Notes under the pieces: model-generated
Seen by the model: only the letters and a program-made list of their open reading frames with translations
Databases searched by the model: none
Told to the model about the DNA's origin: nothing
Source of the DNA: Betaproteobacteria bacterium
GTDB lineage: Bacteria; Pseudomonadota; Gammaproteobacteria; Burkholderiales; Burkholderiaceae_D
Direction of reading: 5' to 3'
Length of the DNA stretch: 64,000 bases
Assembly: GCA_025362735.1 (NCBI GenBank)
Contig: JANYFL010000065.1
Location: 62,001 to 126,000 of the forward strand
Translations under genes and position numbers: made by a program
In this document: positions 1-9,306 of the stretch, in pieces
How the letters are laid out: each line of letters opens with the position of its first letter
How positions within the stretch are numbered: position 1 is the stretch's first letter

Positions 1-3000
1 GAATTCAGTATCGAATGGTTTGAAGCACTTGCTCAGGAAGGCGGTACCGATGGTTTGATTGCCTTGTCCGGCGCGCAAGGCGGCAATATCGGATTGGCTC
101 TGGTGAACGGTCAGTTTGAACTGGCCGAACAACATGCCAAGCGTTGGGCCCGGCTATTCCCGAATGCTTTTTATATTGAGCTGCAGCGCTACGGACAAAC
201 AGGTGCAGACCAGTACATTAATCGGGCGGTGAAACTCGCAGCCAAACTTGGTTTGCCCGTGGTCGCGACACATCCGGTTCAGTTCCTTGATGCAAGCGAG
301 TTTCGCGCACACGAGGCGCGCGTCTGTATTGCCGAGGGCGAGATTCTGGCGAACCCTCGTCGCAGCAAACGCTTTACGCCAGAACAGTATTTCAAGACCC
401 AGGCCGAGATGGCGGCGTTGTTTGCCGATCTACCCACGGCTTTGCAGAACACGGTGGAAATCGCCAAACGTTGTAACCTGAGCCTGGAGCTGGGCAAGGC
501 CCGCCTGCCCCAGTTCCCGACGCCACATGGGGTATCGCTGAACGACTATCTGGTTCAGCAAGCCGGTGAAGGTCTGGAGCAGCGCCTGCAACAGCTTTAT
601 CCCGATGCCGCAGACCGGGTACAGGAACGGGCGCGTTATCTCGACCGGCTGCAATTCGAGACCGACACTATTATCAAGATGGGCTTCCCGGGCTACTTTC
701 TGATCGTGGCCGACTTCATTAATTGGGCCAAAAACAATGGCGTGCCGGTGGGGCCGGGGCGCGGTTCCGGTGCTGGTTCGCTGGTGGCTTATTCGCTCGG
801 CATTACCGATCTGGATCCGCTTGCTTATGGACTTATCTTCGAGCGCTTTCTGAATCCTGAGCGGGTCTCGATGCCGGACTTCGATATCGACTTCTGTCAG
901 GAGGGCCGCGACCGCGTCATCGACTATGTCAAGAAGAAGTACGGTGCTGAATCCGTTGCACAGATTGCCACTTTCGGCACTATGGCGGCCAAGGCGGCGG
1001 TGCGCGACATTGGCCGCGTGCTTGATCTGCCGTTCAATTTTGTCGATGGCATTGCCAAGCTGATTCCGTTCAAGCCGGGCAAGCTGGTGACGCTGGCCGA
1101 TGCGCGCAAGGAAGAACCGCTGTTGGCCGAGCGCGAGCGAAAGGAAGATGAAGTCCGGGAGTTGATCGAACTGGCTGAACGTGTTGAAGGCCTGACGCGT
1201 AATGTCGGCATGCACGCCGGTGGTGTGCTGATTGCGCCCGGTAAGCTTACCGATTTCAGTCCACTCTATACCCAGCATGGTTCGGACAGCATCGTCAGTC
1301 AGTACGACAAGGACGATGTGGAAGCCGCAGGCTTGGTTAAGTTCGACTTCCTCGGCCTGACCACGCTGACCATTCTAGAGTGGGCCAGTGCCAGCATTCG
1401 CAGACTCTATGAAGACCGGAATGACTTTGCGCTCGAACGCATTGCACTCGACGACAAAGCTGCTTACGAGGTGTTCAAGCGCGCGGATACTGTCGCCGTG
1501 TTCCAGTTTGAAAGTCCCGGTATGCAGCGCATGCTCAAAGACGCCAGGCCCGACCGTTTCGGCGACATCATCGCGCTGGTGGCCTTGTATCGTCCCGGTC
1601 CGATGGACTTGATTCCCGACTTCGTCGCACGCAAAAAAGGTGAGCGTTTCGAGTATCCCGACCCGCGTGTGCAGCCGATTCTGGAAGAGACTTACGGCAT
1701 CATGGTCTATCAAGAACAGGTGATGCGGATGGCCCAAATCATCGGCGGCTATTCGCTCGGCAGTGCCGATCTGTTGCGTAAAGCAATGGGCAAGAAAAAA
1801 GCCGATGAAATGGCCAAGCATCGTGTGATCTTTGGTGAGGGTGCGGCGAAGAATGGCATGTCGCACGCCAAGGCCAACGAAATCTTCGACCTGATGGAGA
1901 AGTTTGCGGGCTACGGCTTCAACAAGTCGCACGCCGCTGCTTACGCATTGCTGGCGTATCACACGGCGTGGCTCAAGGCTCATTATCCGGCTGAATTCAT
2001 GGCGGCCAACTTGTCGGCTGCACTCGATGATACCGACAAGGTCAAGGTGCTGATTGAGGATAGTCGCAAGAGTAATCTGACCATTTTGCCACCAGATATT
2101 AATACTTCAGATTATCGCTTCACACCGGTGCGAACCGATCCAGCAAAACGTGCGATGGCAGTGCGCTACGGACTCGGTGCGATCAAGGGAACCGGCCAAG
2201 CGGCCATCGAACGTATCGTTGCCGCGCGCCAGGAAAAACCGTTTACCGATCTGTTCGATTTCTGCACGCGCGTCGACAAGCGTCTGGTCAATCGTCGTGT
2301 CATCGAAGGGTTGGTGCGTGCCGGTGGCTTCGACACATTGGACGATGACCGTGCGAGTTTGCTGACCACAGTGGGTCGTGCGATGGAAGCGGCAGAACAG
2401 GCCGAGGCCCATGCCAACCAGGTCAGCCTGTTCGATGCAGGGGATGCAGTTGTCTCGCAAAAAGAATGGGTACGCATGCCACGCTGGTCCGAGAAGGACA
2501 AACTCAGCAACGAAAAAATAGCGCTCGGTTTTTATCTGTCCGGCCATTTGTTCAAGGGCAGCGAGGCCGAGGTGCGGCGTTTTGCACGCACACCGTTGGC
2601 GCAAATTCAGCCCTCACGTGAGGTGCAAATCATTGCGGGAATCATTGCCGGGATGCGTACCCAAATGACCCGGCGCGGCAAGATGCTGGTGCTGATACTG
2701 GACGATGGTACGGCTCCGCTCGAGGTCACGGTCTTCAACGAACTTTACGAAGCTAATCGCCAGCGTCTGCGTGAAGATGAACTGGTCATTATTCATGGCA
2801 CCGTGCGCAACGATGATTTCAGCGGCGGTCTGCGTGTGACGGCTGAACGCGTGCTCGACCTGACCATGGCACGTAGCCAGTATGCACGCGCGCTGCGTCT
2901 GTCGATGAATGGGCAATCGGATGCAGCCCGGCTCAAGCAATTACTGGCACCGTACAAGATCAATCAGGAAGGCGTGTCGGGATGCCCAGTCATGATTTGC

Positions 3001-3141
3001 TACCAGACGGGTCATGCGGCTGGCGCATCGCTTTGCGAAATCAGTTTGGGTGAAGACTGGCGCGTCAGGCCGGACGATGGCTTGATCGGCACCTTAAACG
3101 ATTGGTTGACGCCAGCGAATGTAGAGCTCTGCTACAACTAG
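1..3141 (+). CDS. dnaE: DNA polymerase III subunit alpha (5' end cut by window)
   Basis: Catalytic subunit of the replicative polymerase. The reading frame is open from base 1, so the gene starts upstream; 1046 codons are visible against about 1160 for the family, so roughly the first 110 residues (start of the PHP domain) are missing. Visible in order: remainder of the PHP domain, the GPGRGSGAGSLV nucleotide-binding motif, the PDFDIDF motif carrying two catalytic aspartates (bases about 874-894), the helix-hairpin-helix region, and a C-terminal OB fold (about bases 2620-2860). The TTG at base 55 is only an internal codon. It converges on the glycosyltransferase gene 18 bp downstream; I see no clear terminator between them. 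Confidence 0.97.
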   Translation, partial: EFSIEWFEALAQEGGTDGLIALSGAQGGNIGLALVNGQFELAEQHAKRWARLFPNAFYIELQRYGQTGADQYINRAVKLAAKLGLPVVATHPVQFLDASEFRAHEARVCIAEGEILANPRRSKRFTPEQYFKTQAEMAALFADLPTALQNTVEIAKRCNLSLELGKARLPQFPTPHGVSLNDYLVQQAGEGLEQRLQQLYPDAADRVQERARYLDRLQFETDTIIKMGFPGYFLIVADFINWAKNNGVPVGPGRGSGAGSLVAYSLGITDLDPLAYGLIFERFLNPERVSMPDFDIDFCQEGRDRVIDYVKKKYGAESVAQIATFGTMAAKAAVRDIGRVLDLPFNFVDGIAKLIPFKPGKLVTLADARKEEPLLAERERKEDEVRELIELAERVEGLTRNVGMHAGGVLIAPGKLTDFSPLYTQHGSDSIVSQYDKDDVEAAGLVKFDFLGLTTLTILEWASASIRRLYEDRNDFALERIALDDKAAYEVFKRADTVAVFQFESPGMQRMLKDARPDRFGDIIALVALYRPGPMDLIPDFVARKKGERFEYPDPRVQPILEETYGIMVYQEQVMRMAQIIGGYSLGSADLLRKAMGKKKADEMAKHRVIFGEGAAKNGMSHAKANEIFDLMEKFAGYGFNKSHAAAYALLAYHTAWLKAHYPAEFMAANLSAALDDTDKVKVLIEDSRKSNLTILPPDINTSDYRFTPVRTDPAKRAMAVRYGLGAIKGTGQAAIERIVAARQEKPFTDLFDFCTRVDKRLVNRRVIEGLVRAGGFDTLDDDRASLLTTVGRAMEAAEQAEAHANQVSLFDAGDAVVSQKEWVRMPRWSEKDKLSNEKIALGFYLSGHLFKGSEAEVRRFARTPLAQIQPSREVQIIAGIIAGMRTQMTRRGKMLVLILDDGTAPLEVTVFNELYEANRQRLREDELVIIHGTVRNDDFSGGLRVTAERVLDLTMARSQYARALRLSMNGQSDAARLKQLLAPYKINQEGVSGCPVMICYQTGHAAGASLCEISLGEDWRVRPDDGLIGTLNDWLTPANVELCYN

Positions 3142-3159
3142 CCTGATCGCCTGAGCCTA

Positions 3160-4278
3160 TTAAGCGTGCAACCATGTGTCGGGCAGCATCTTCATCACGG
3201 CCTCGATAATGCGTTCAGCGGGAAGTTGCTCGAGGCAGTCACTCTTGCTGTTGATGTGCCGGTCACATCCTTCTTTATGACATGGGACGCAAGGCCCCTC
3301 TCCTTGAATCAGCATGACATTGCCGATATGTTGCCGTTCTGCTTTCATCTGGTAAGGACTTGAGATCGCAGAATTCGCTGCTTTCCAGTGTTGCGGCATG
3401 GGCCCCCAACGCATGGTATTGGTCGGGCCGAACATCGTCACCGTCGGCACGCCCATTCCAGCCGCCATATGCGTCACCGAGGTGTCCGGTCCGACATAGC
3501 AGATCGCATGTTTGAGCAATAACGAGGTTTCCGCCAGACTGAGCTGCCCGCAAAGATTGTCAACAGGGGCGTCAGTATGTTCAAGAATCTGGCGGATGTA
3601 TTCGACTTCATCCTGGTCAGGACTACCGGTCATGACGATTCGTATGTCTTTGCTATGTAGAAACTGAATCAGACTGCGCCAGCCGGACATTGTCCATTTT
3701 TTATATTGAAATTTCGGCGAGCAATGCAATACGACAAAAGGGCGTTCCGTCCAGTCACTCCCCAGTCGTTCACGAATGGCCCGGTCCGAATCGGCCATTG
3801 GCGGAACAAAGGCATTCCGACTGGGAATGCCGAGTGCTTCCGTCAACGCCAGATATTGAAGAATGGTATGTGTGTTTTCGCCAGAAAAATCAACGTGGCG
3901 TTTGAGTAATAAAGCTTTCCACCAACGCTTATCCCGTTCAATGGGCAATATGCCAACCCGAACCTTCGCTGCGAGCAAACCAAGCAAGTGCGGCTTGTCT
4001 CCACTGATGGTGATCACCGCCAGATCGTAGCGGCGAAAAATGCGTTTGAGTAATGCTACGTACTGAGAAAAGTTCGGACGCTCAGCAATCGGAATAATTG
4101 TATTGATGTCTTTGTTACCTTCCAGGGCACTGATCGTATTCTCGAAGACCAAAGCATCGATCTTGGCATTTGGATAAAACGCGCGAATGCTATGAATCAG
4201 CGGGGTCGTGAGCAATACGTCACCGATCCGCCGGGTGATGACCACGAGAATACGGTCAGCGGACAAAGGCTTATTCAT
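3160..4278 (-). CDS. Glycosyltransferase family 9, LPS heptosyltransferase (WaaQ-like)
   Basis: 372 aa. It probably adds a heptose to the LPS inner core on the cytoplasmic face of the inner membrane, from an ADP-heptose donor. The N-terminus (ILVVITRRIGDVLLTTPLIH) is the typical GT9 opening. The C-terminal half has the nucleotide-sugar site VGPDTSVTHMAAGMGVPTV and then a Cys-rich segment (CVPCHKEGCDRH) found in WaaQ-type heptosyltransferases III. It is the last gene of a three-gene minus-strand operon with two GT2 enzymes, only 6 bp after the preceding one. Family assignment is firm; the exact acceptor sugar is inferred. Confidence 0.85.
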   Translation of the reverse strand: MNKPLSADRILVVITRRIGDVLLTTPLIHSIRAFYPNAKIDALVFENTISALEGNKDINTIIPIAERPNFSQYVALLKRIFRRYDLAVITISGDKPHLLGLLAAKVRVGILPIERDKRWWKALLLKRHVDFSGENTHTILQYLALTEALGIPSRNAFVPPMADSDRAIRERLGSDWTERPFVVLHCSPKFQYKKWTMSGWRSLIQFLHSKDIRIVMTGSPDQDEVEYIRQILEHTDAPVDNLCGQLSLAETSLLLKHAICYVGPDTSVTHMAAGMGVPTVTMFGPTNTMRWGPMPQHWKAANSAISSPYQMKAERQHIGNVMLIQGEGPCVPCHKEGCDRHINSKSDCLEQLPAERIIEAVMKMLPDTWLHA

Positions 4279-4284
4279 TGAAAA

Positions 4285-5124
4285 TCAATGTGGGGCCTGC
4301 ATTTCGATCAGGCCCAGTTCAGCGCGTACAGCCTGCGATTGAACGCGTTCAGTCAGACGCGTATCGTTGTCCGATAACTGGGCCCGATCATTTTCCTGAT
4401 GCCAAAGATGAAAGACTTCGGTCGCGAAGGCGCCGTCTTTGCGAGCGAGGCCAAGATTAAAAAGACGCAGACAAAAATCGGCATCTTCACGTCCCCAACC
4501 TGTATACGATGCATCGAAACCATTGACGGCATCAATGTCAGCGCGCCATACCGCCAGATTGCAGGATTTGACGCGGGTCAGATCCTTGCTGGTGAAGCGA
4601 CGAAGATTTCCGAATGATCGACCGTCAGGAAGATTGGGACGGGGCAACTTGTTGATGTGACCCTGCAACCGATATGCCAGCAACTTCAAACTGGATGCAT
4701 GGTTGATTGCCATCCCTTCTGCAATGACGCGTTGTGTAAATGCTTTACTTACTAAAATGCGACTGCCCGTAACAAAGCAATTCGGTTCTGCAAGCCGTAC
4801 GTGTTGCGAGATGAAGTCCGGTTTGGCAATGCAGTCGCCATCCAGAAAAATAATGTAAGCACCTTTTGAGATCAGGAGTCCCCGATTGCGGGCAGCAGCA
4901 GCTCTGAACCCCTTGTCTTCCTGCCAGGCGTGTTTGATCGTTGCCTGATTCAGCTTTTGATATTGCGCAATGACCGATGCCGTTTCAGGACCTGAGCCAT
5001 CGTCAGCAATAATGATTTCATAGTTGGGGTAGTTTTGTTCAATCAACGAACTCAACACCAGGGCCAAAGCATCAGGACGGTTGTACGTGGTGACAATGAC
5101 CGAAACGAGTGGCTCACCGCTCAT
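4285..5124 (-). CDS. Glycosyltransferase family 2 with galactosyltransferase-type C-terminus
   Basis: 279 aa. The N-terminal GT-A fold begins VSVIVTTYNRPDALALVLSS, with an ADDGSG segment and the metal-binding FLDGDC (DxD-like) motif. The C-terminal part has WGREDADFCLRL, typical of the Glyco_transf_7C extension of chondroitin-polymerase-like and LPS glycosyltransferases. Its start overlaps the end of the WaaE-like gene by 11 bp, so the two are translationally coupled. It very probably acts in LPS core or O-chain assembly; the sugar transferred cannot be read from the sequence. Confidence 0.82.
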   Translation of the reverse strand: MSGEPLVSVIVTTYNRPDALALVLSSLIEQNYPNYEIIIADDGSGPETASVIAQYQKLNQATIKHAWQEDKGFRAAAARNRGLLISKGAYIIFLDGDCIAKPDFISQHVRLAEPNCFVTGSRILVSKAFTQRVIAEGMAINHASSLKLLAYRLQGHINKLPRPNLPDGRSFGNLRRFTSKDLTRVKSCNLAVWRADIDAVNGFDASYTGWGREDADFCLRLFNLGLARKDGAFATEVFHLWHQENDRAQLSDNDTRLTERVQSQAVRAELGLIEMQAPH

Positions 5125-5929
5125 TCGTTTCTCCTGAAGGACGAGTCACGCTTTGCTTACCTGTCCCAGCATTTCTCTGTAATAGCCACAATTTCAAATA
5201 GCGGTAATACGTCCCCTCGGCATTACAGATGGCCAGAACGAAACCTTCCTTCCCGTCGAGGAAACCGAGCTGAAAAAAATAAGTCCGCATAAAGGCCCAC
5301 CAGCCATGCAGAACTGCCGAAAGCAATGACGAAGACTTGCCTTTCTCAAGCATCATTTGTGCACCACTCGTTGAGTAGCGATTCATTTTTTGCAGCGATT
5401 GGCTGATGTCTTCAATCGCAATATGAATGATGGGCTTGGAAAACTGACCTTTGCTTCCATTAACAACGACACGTTCATGCACGATGTCATCGGTAAAACG
5501 TCCGGCAGAGCGCCGAAAAAACCGGTCAATTCGGTCCGGCCACCACCCGGAATGCTTCATGAAACGTCCGCAGAATTGTGATGATCGGGGCGACGAGAAA
5601 CAATTGTGCGTGGTGCCGTTGCGCAGGACGCCGCGAATCTCTTCGGCCAGTTCGGGACTGAGCCGCTCATCTGCATCCAGACTGAAGACCCATTCTCCTT
5701 GGGCAGCATTCAGCGCAATATTCTTTTGCGGACCAAAACCCAACCAGTCAGCCTGAATGACCTGTGCTCCCATTGTTTGGCAAATCGAGACGGTATCGTC
5801 GGTACTCCCCGAATCCACCACGATGATTTCATCGGCCAATCCCTTGACCGAATTCAGGCAGTCACCAATATGCCTGGCTTCATTCAGGGTAATCACGATG
5901 ACGCTCAGTTGCTTGGGGACGGTGTTCAA
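5114..5929 (-). CDS. Glycosyltransferase family 2, WaaE/KdtX-like LPS core glucosyltransferase
   Basis: 271 aa. It has the GT2 start LSVIVITLNEARHIGDCLNS, the VVDSGSTDDT nucleotide site and SLDADERLSPEL with the DxD metal motif. The middle part (a KHSGWWPD-like region and the following aromatic residues) is as in WaaE/KdtX, which adds glucose to heptose I of the LPS core. It is the first gene of the minus-strand trio; the 135 bp upstream separate it from divergent waaL and presumably hold promoters for both directions. The subfamily call rests on overall resemblance. Confidence 0.82.
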   Translation of the reverse strand: MNTVPKQLSVIVITLNEARHIGDCLNSVKGLADEIIVVDSGSTDDTVSICQTMGAQVIQADWLGFGPQKNIALNAAQGEWVFSLDADERLSPELAEEIRGVLRNGTTHNCFSSPRSSQFCGRFMKHSGWWPDRIDRFFRRSAGRFTDDIVHERVVVNGSKGQFSKPIIHIAIEDISQSLQKMNRYSTSGAQMMLEKGKSSSLLSAVLHGWWAFMRTYFFQLGFLDGKEGFVLAICNAEGTYYRYLKLWLLQRNAGTGKQSVTRPSGETNER

Positions 5930-6064
5930 AATATCGGGAGTCTGGAAGTGAACTGACCGTATTCTACAATCGGCACGATCTTGCCTCGCTTATAATCAAG
6001 CGCCTCATATAGGGACCACTTATATGGGCCACTTATAAGGACTGCACGTACTTGTCGACTGGTC

Positions 6065-7321
6065 ATGAATCCATTACCTATTAGCAAAGGCCTGGAAACG
6101 GCTGCACGTTGGTCTGCAATCGCACTTTGTTTCGCGATACCAGTCTCGACGCCTGCCACCAGCATACTGCTCGTACTGGCAGTTGTATTTGCCACGCTTT
6201 CGAAAGACTGCTTGAAGCGTTATACGGAAATATTATCCAGACAACCCGCACAGATTTTTCTCGCCCTGTATGTGATGATGCTTTTGGCTGCCACCTACGG
6301 CATGGGGACTACGGACGAAAATCTGAATTATCTGCGCAAGTATCTTGGGCTACTGTTGCTACTGCCACTGATGACCATTTTTCCTGATGTCCGGTCATTG
6401 CGACTGGCACTCACTTCGTTCGGTGCAGCGCTGGTACTGACGCTCATCCTGTCATACCTGTTTTGGTTGAGCATACTTCCTGCGCCCTGGACGGTTGCCG
6501 GTCACGTGTTCGATACCTCGCCGGATAACCCGATTGTGTTTAAGCTTCATATCACCCACGGTTTTTTCATGGCCTTTGGCGTATTTCTGTTCGCGATAGC
6601 GGCAATGCAAGCGAAGCAGCGGTCGGTACAACGCAGCTTGTGGTTGATCACCCTTCTGGCCGCGTTTAATGTTCTTTTTATGGTCAAGGGACGAACCGGC
6701 TATGTGGTCATCATGCTGCTCGCCGTGTATCTGTTTCATTTTCGCTTCGGTCGCAAAGGGCTGTTGATTGGCGCAGTCGCTGTCCTGGTGTTGGCAGGAG
6801 CGGGTTATGAACTTTCAAGTGGATTGCATCAACGCATTGATACCGGCATCACCGAAGCTGAGCATTGGCAATCCGGAAAAGAACGCGTAGATTCCATCGG
6901 TACCCGGCTGGATTTTTATTACACCACGCTGAAGATTATTCGCCAGCACCCCTTGCTGGGAGTGGGCATTGGCGGATTCCCTGCCGCCTACGAAGAAATG
7001 GTCAAGGGCACGCCCGTCATTCCGACAACCAACCCGCACAATCAGTATCTACTGATCGCGGCACAGACAGGCCTGGTGGGACTGGCATTGTTGCTCGCAC
7101 TGCACGTCATCATTTGGGTCAAAGCGGCGAAACTATCTCCACCGTACAATCTGATCGCACGCGGCTTGATCATCGCCTATGTTGTCGGAAATCTGTTTAA
7201 CTCTTTCCTGCTCGACTTTTCAGAGAGAATTTTGTTTGTTGTACTTTGTGCTGCTCTTTTTGGGCCTCTGATGACCAGATCCAATGCAAATGTTTCCTCA
7301 GTGCTTTCGGCATCGCCTTGA
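6065..7321 (+). CDS. waaL: O-antigen ligase family protein
   Basis: 418 aa polytopic inner-membrane protein with about ten to twelve hydrophobic segments and a large periplasmic loop before the last helices. It would transfer undecaprenyl-linked O-polysaccharide to core-lipid A in the periplasm. The Wzy_C hallmarks are visible: an Arg in KGRTGYVVIML, HPLLGVGIGGF in the loop, and NPHNQYLLIAAQTGLVGLAL holding the conserved His. It is followed 26 bp later by msbA and lies next to core glycosyltransferases, which favours ligase over polymerase. WaaL and Wzy are hard to separate by sequence alone. Confidence 0.82.
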   Translation: MNPLPISKGLETAARWSAIALCFAIPVSTPATSILLVLAVVFATLSKDCLKRYTEILSRQPAQIFLALYVMMLLAATYGMGTTDENLNYLRKYLGLLLLLPLMTIFPDVRSLRLALTSFGAALVLTLILSYLFWLSILPAPWTVAGHVFDTSPDNPIVFKLHITHGFFMAFGVFLFAIAAMQAKQRSVQRSLWLITLLAAFNVLFMVKGRTGYVVIMLLAVYLFHFRFGRKGLLIGAVAVLVLAGAGYELSSGLHQRIDTGITEAEHWQSGKERVDSIGTRLDFYYTTLKIIRQHPLLGVGIGGFPAAYEEMVKGTPVIPTTNPHNQYLLIAAQTGLVGLALLLALHVIIWVKAAKLSPPYNLIARGLIIAYVVGNLFNSFLLDFSERILFVVLCAALFGPLMTRSNANVSSVLSASP

Positions 7322-7347
7322 CGGAGCATCGTTTGCCTAACTTTAAA

Positions 7348-9108
7348 ATGCAAACCAGCCGTCAGTTATACAAGCGCTTGCTCAGTTATGCGCTTCCTTA
7401 CAAACTGATCTTCGTCCTCGGCTCACTTTGCTCGATCGTTGCATCGACCACGGATGCCGCATTCGCCGTACTACTTAGACCTCTGACCGACCAGGGGTTT
7501 TCCGGCCAAACTGATCACCCCGTCTGGATTTATCCGCTAGCGATTATTGGCCTGTTCATTGTTCGGGGAATTTTCACTTTTATTAATTCGTACGCGATGG
7601 CCTATATCGGCAATCACGTTCTGAACGAGTTACGTCGCGAAATGTTCGACAAGCTCATCACCTTGCCTACACGGTATTTTGACGATCATAGTTCCAGCAG
7701 CCTGGTCTCGCGTCTCGTGTTCGAGGCCAGCAATGTGATGCAAAGCGGAACCAGCATCATCACTAACGTCATCCGCAATAGCTTTACGATTCTGTGGCTA
7801 TTCATCGGTCTGATCTATATCAACTGGAAGCTCACGCTATTTACGCTGATTTTGCTGCCTGTATTTACGGTAATCGTCAGGGCCTTTTCCAAGCGCATGC
7901 GCCAGCTCTCCCGCGACAACATGCACATGACGAGCGAACTTACGCGTGTTGTGCAGGAGACGATTGATTGCGAGAAGGTTGTAAAAATTTATGGCGGCGA
8001 GGGCGACGCCCGTAGCAGTTTCCGCAAGACCATCGACCGGCTGCGCGGTAACGCCATGCGTATTACGGTGACCAGTTCCGGCACGGTGCCCATTACCCAG
8101 TTGCTGGCTTCGATCGTGTTGGCGCTGGTGATTTATTTTGCGCTGGATCAGGCCCAGCATCGGCACATGACGGCTGGTGATTTCATCGCATTCATTACCG
8201 GCATGTTGATGCTGCTGACGCCGATGAAACAATTGGCCGAAATCAGCGGTCCTTTGGAACGAGGCTTGGCTGCAGCCGAAGGCGTGTTTGAGCTGATTGA
8301 TGAAATCCCTGAAGAGGATCGAGGCACGCATGTATTGCAACGTGCTCAAGGGAATATCGAACTCGTTCAGGTGGGTTTGCAATATGAAGGCACACAGCGT
8401 TCTGCCTTGTCTGAAATCAGTTTATCGATTGCTGCTGGCGAAACGATTGCTTTGGTTGGCCCATCCGGTGGCGGCAAGACTTCGCTGGTCAACATGATTC
8501 CCCGTTTCTATCACGCCACCTCGGGGAAGATCCTGCTGGACAGCATGCCGATTGAGGAGCTGACCATTACCAGCTTGCGTGCGCAGATCGCAATGGTCAG
8601 TCAGGACGTCATCCTGTTCAATGATTCGCTCGCTGCGAATATTGCGTACGGTGGTAAACGGGGCGCGACCGATGCTGAAATTCGTGCTGCCGCTCGTGCT
8701 GCCCATCTGGAAACCTTCATTGACGAATTGCCGGAAGGCTTCAATACCATGATCGGCGAGAACGGGGTACGCCTGTCCGGGGGGCAGCGCCAACGCTTGG
8801 CGATTGCGCGGGCCATTTTGAAAGACGCGCCGATTTTGATTCTGGACGAAGCCACTTCGGCGCTGGACTCGGAATCCGAGCGTCATGTGCAGGCCGCGCT
8901 TGAAGGGTTGATGCAGCATCGCACCACGCTCGTCATTGCACATCGACTATCGACCATCGAGAAAGCCAGCCGCATTGTCGTACTGGAAAAGGGCCATATC
9001 GTCGAGGTGGGCAAGCATGCAGATCTGCTCGCTCGTAACGGTGTCTATGCGAATCTCTATCGCATCCAGTATTCGCTCGATCTTGCCGATCCGCCTTTAC
9101 CGACTTAA
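7348..9108 (+). CDS. msbA: Lipid A export ABC transporter, ATP-binding/permease protein
   Basis: 586 aa from the ATG at 7348. The frame stays open upstream into waaL, but that part is translated from the waaL 3' end and is not MsbA-like. The N-terminal exporter-type membrane domain has about six helices (residues 20-310). The nucleotide-binding domain has Walker A GPSGGGKTS (about 371), the ABC signature LSGGQRQRLAIARA (about 476) and Walker B ILILDEATSALD (about 496). It flips core-lipid A across the inner membrane, which fits its place right after waaL. Confidence 0.93.
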   Translation: MQTSRQLYKRLLSYALPYKLIFVLGSLCSIVASTTDAAFAVLLRPLTDQGFSGQTDHPVWIYPLAIIGLFIVRGIFTFINSYAMAYIGNHVLNELRREMFDKLITLPTRYFDDHSSSSLVSRLVFEASNVMQSGTSIITNVIRNSFTILWLFIGLIYINWKLTLFTLILLPVFTVIVRAFSKRMRQLSRDNMHMTSELTRVVQETIDCEKVVKIYGGEGDARSSFRKTIDRLRGNAMRITVTSSGTVPITQLLASIVLALVIYFALDQAQHRHMTAGDFIAFITGMLMLLTPMKQLAEISGPLERGLAAAEGVFELIDEIPEEDRGTHVLQRAQGNIELVQVGLQYEGTQRSALSEISLSIAAGETIALVGPSGGGKTSLVNMIPRFYHATSGKILLDSMPIEELTITSLRAQIAMVSQDVILFNDSLAANIAYGGKRGATDAEIRAAARAAHLETFIDELPEGFNTMIGENGVRLSGGQRQRLAIARAILKDAPILILDEATSALDSESERHVQAALEGLMQHRTTLVIAHRLSTIEKASRIVVLEKGHIVEVGKHADLLARNGVYANLYRIQYSLDLADPPLPT

Positions 9109-9143
9109 GAAGACGCTGAATAAAGAGTGAGGTGTACGGGCCA

Positions 9144-9258
9144 AACCTCTCAACACAGAGACACAGAGGTCGGAGAGGAACCACAGAGATTCCTTCGGTA
9201 CGCATCGCTCTTGCTTTTCTCTGTGCCCTCGATTGTCTCTGTGTTCTCTGTATCAAGA
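9144..9258. repeat. Dispersed intergenic repeat, family B copy 1 (CTCTGTGT type)
   Basis: Imperfect palindromic element rich in CACAGAGACACAGAGG and its complement. It fills the 198 bp between msbA and rng. The left arm matches, on the opposite strand, the element at 40245-40355: both contain AACCTCTCA-N-CACAGAGACACAGAGG. The RNA could form a long hairpin between the converging genes and may act as a terminator or boundary. No reading frame is supported here. Confidence 0.7.
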
Positions 9259-9306
9259 TTTTTGGTTTTGAATGGACTTAATCAGAGATTCCTTAATTTT
9301 TCGAAC

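Noticed and set aside
430-1278. 282-codon open frame on the minus strand opposite dnaE
   Set aside because: It lies wholly inside a well-conserved dnaE frame, resembles no family I know and has His/Gln-rich composition typical of antisense reading of GC-rich genes.
7246-7347. Earlier start for MsbA inside waaL
   Set aside because: The 34 extra residues are out-of-frame waaL sequence; MQTSRQLYKRLLSYALPYK is the natural start.
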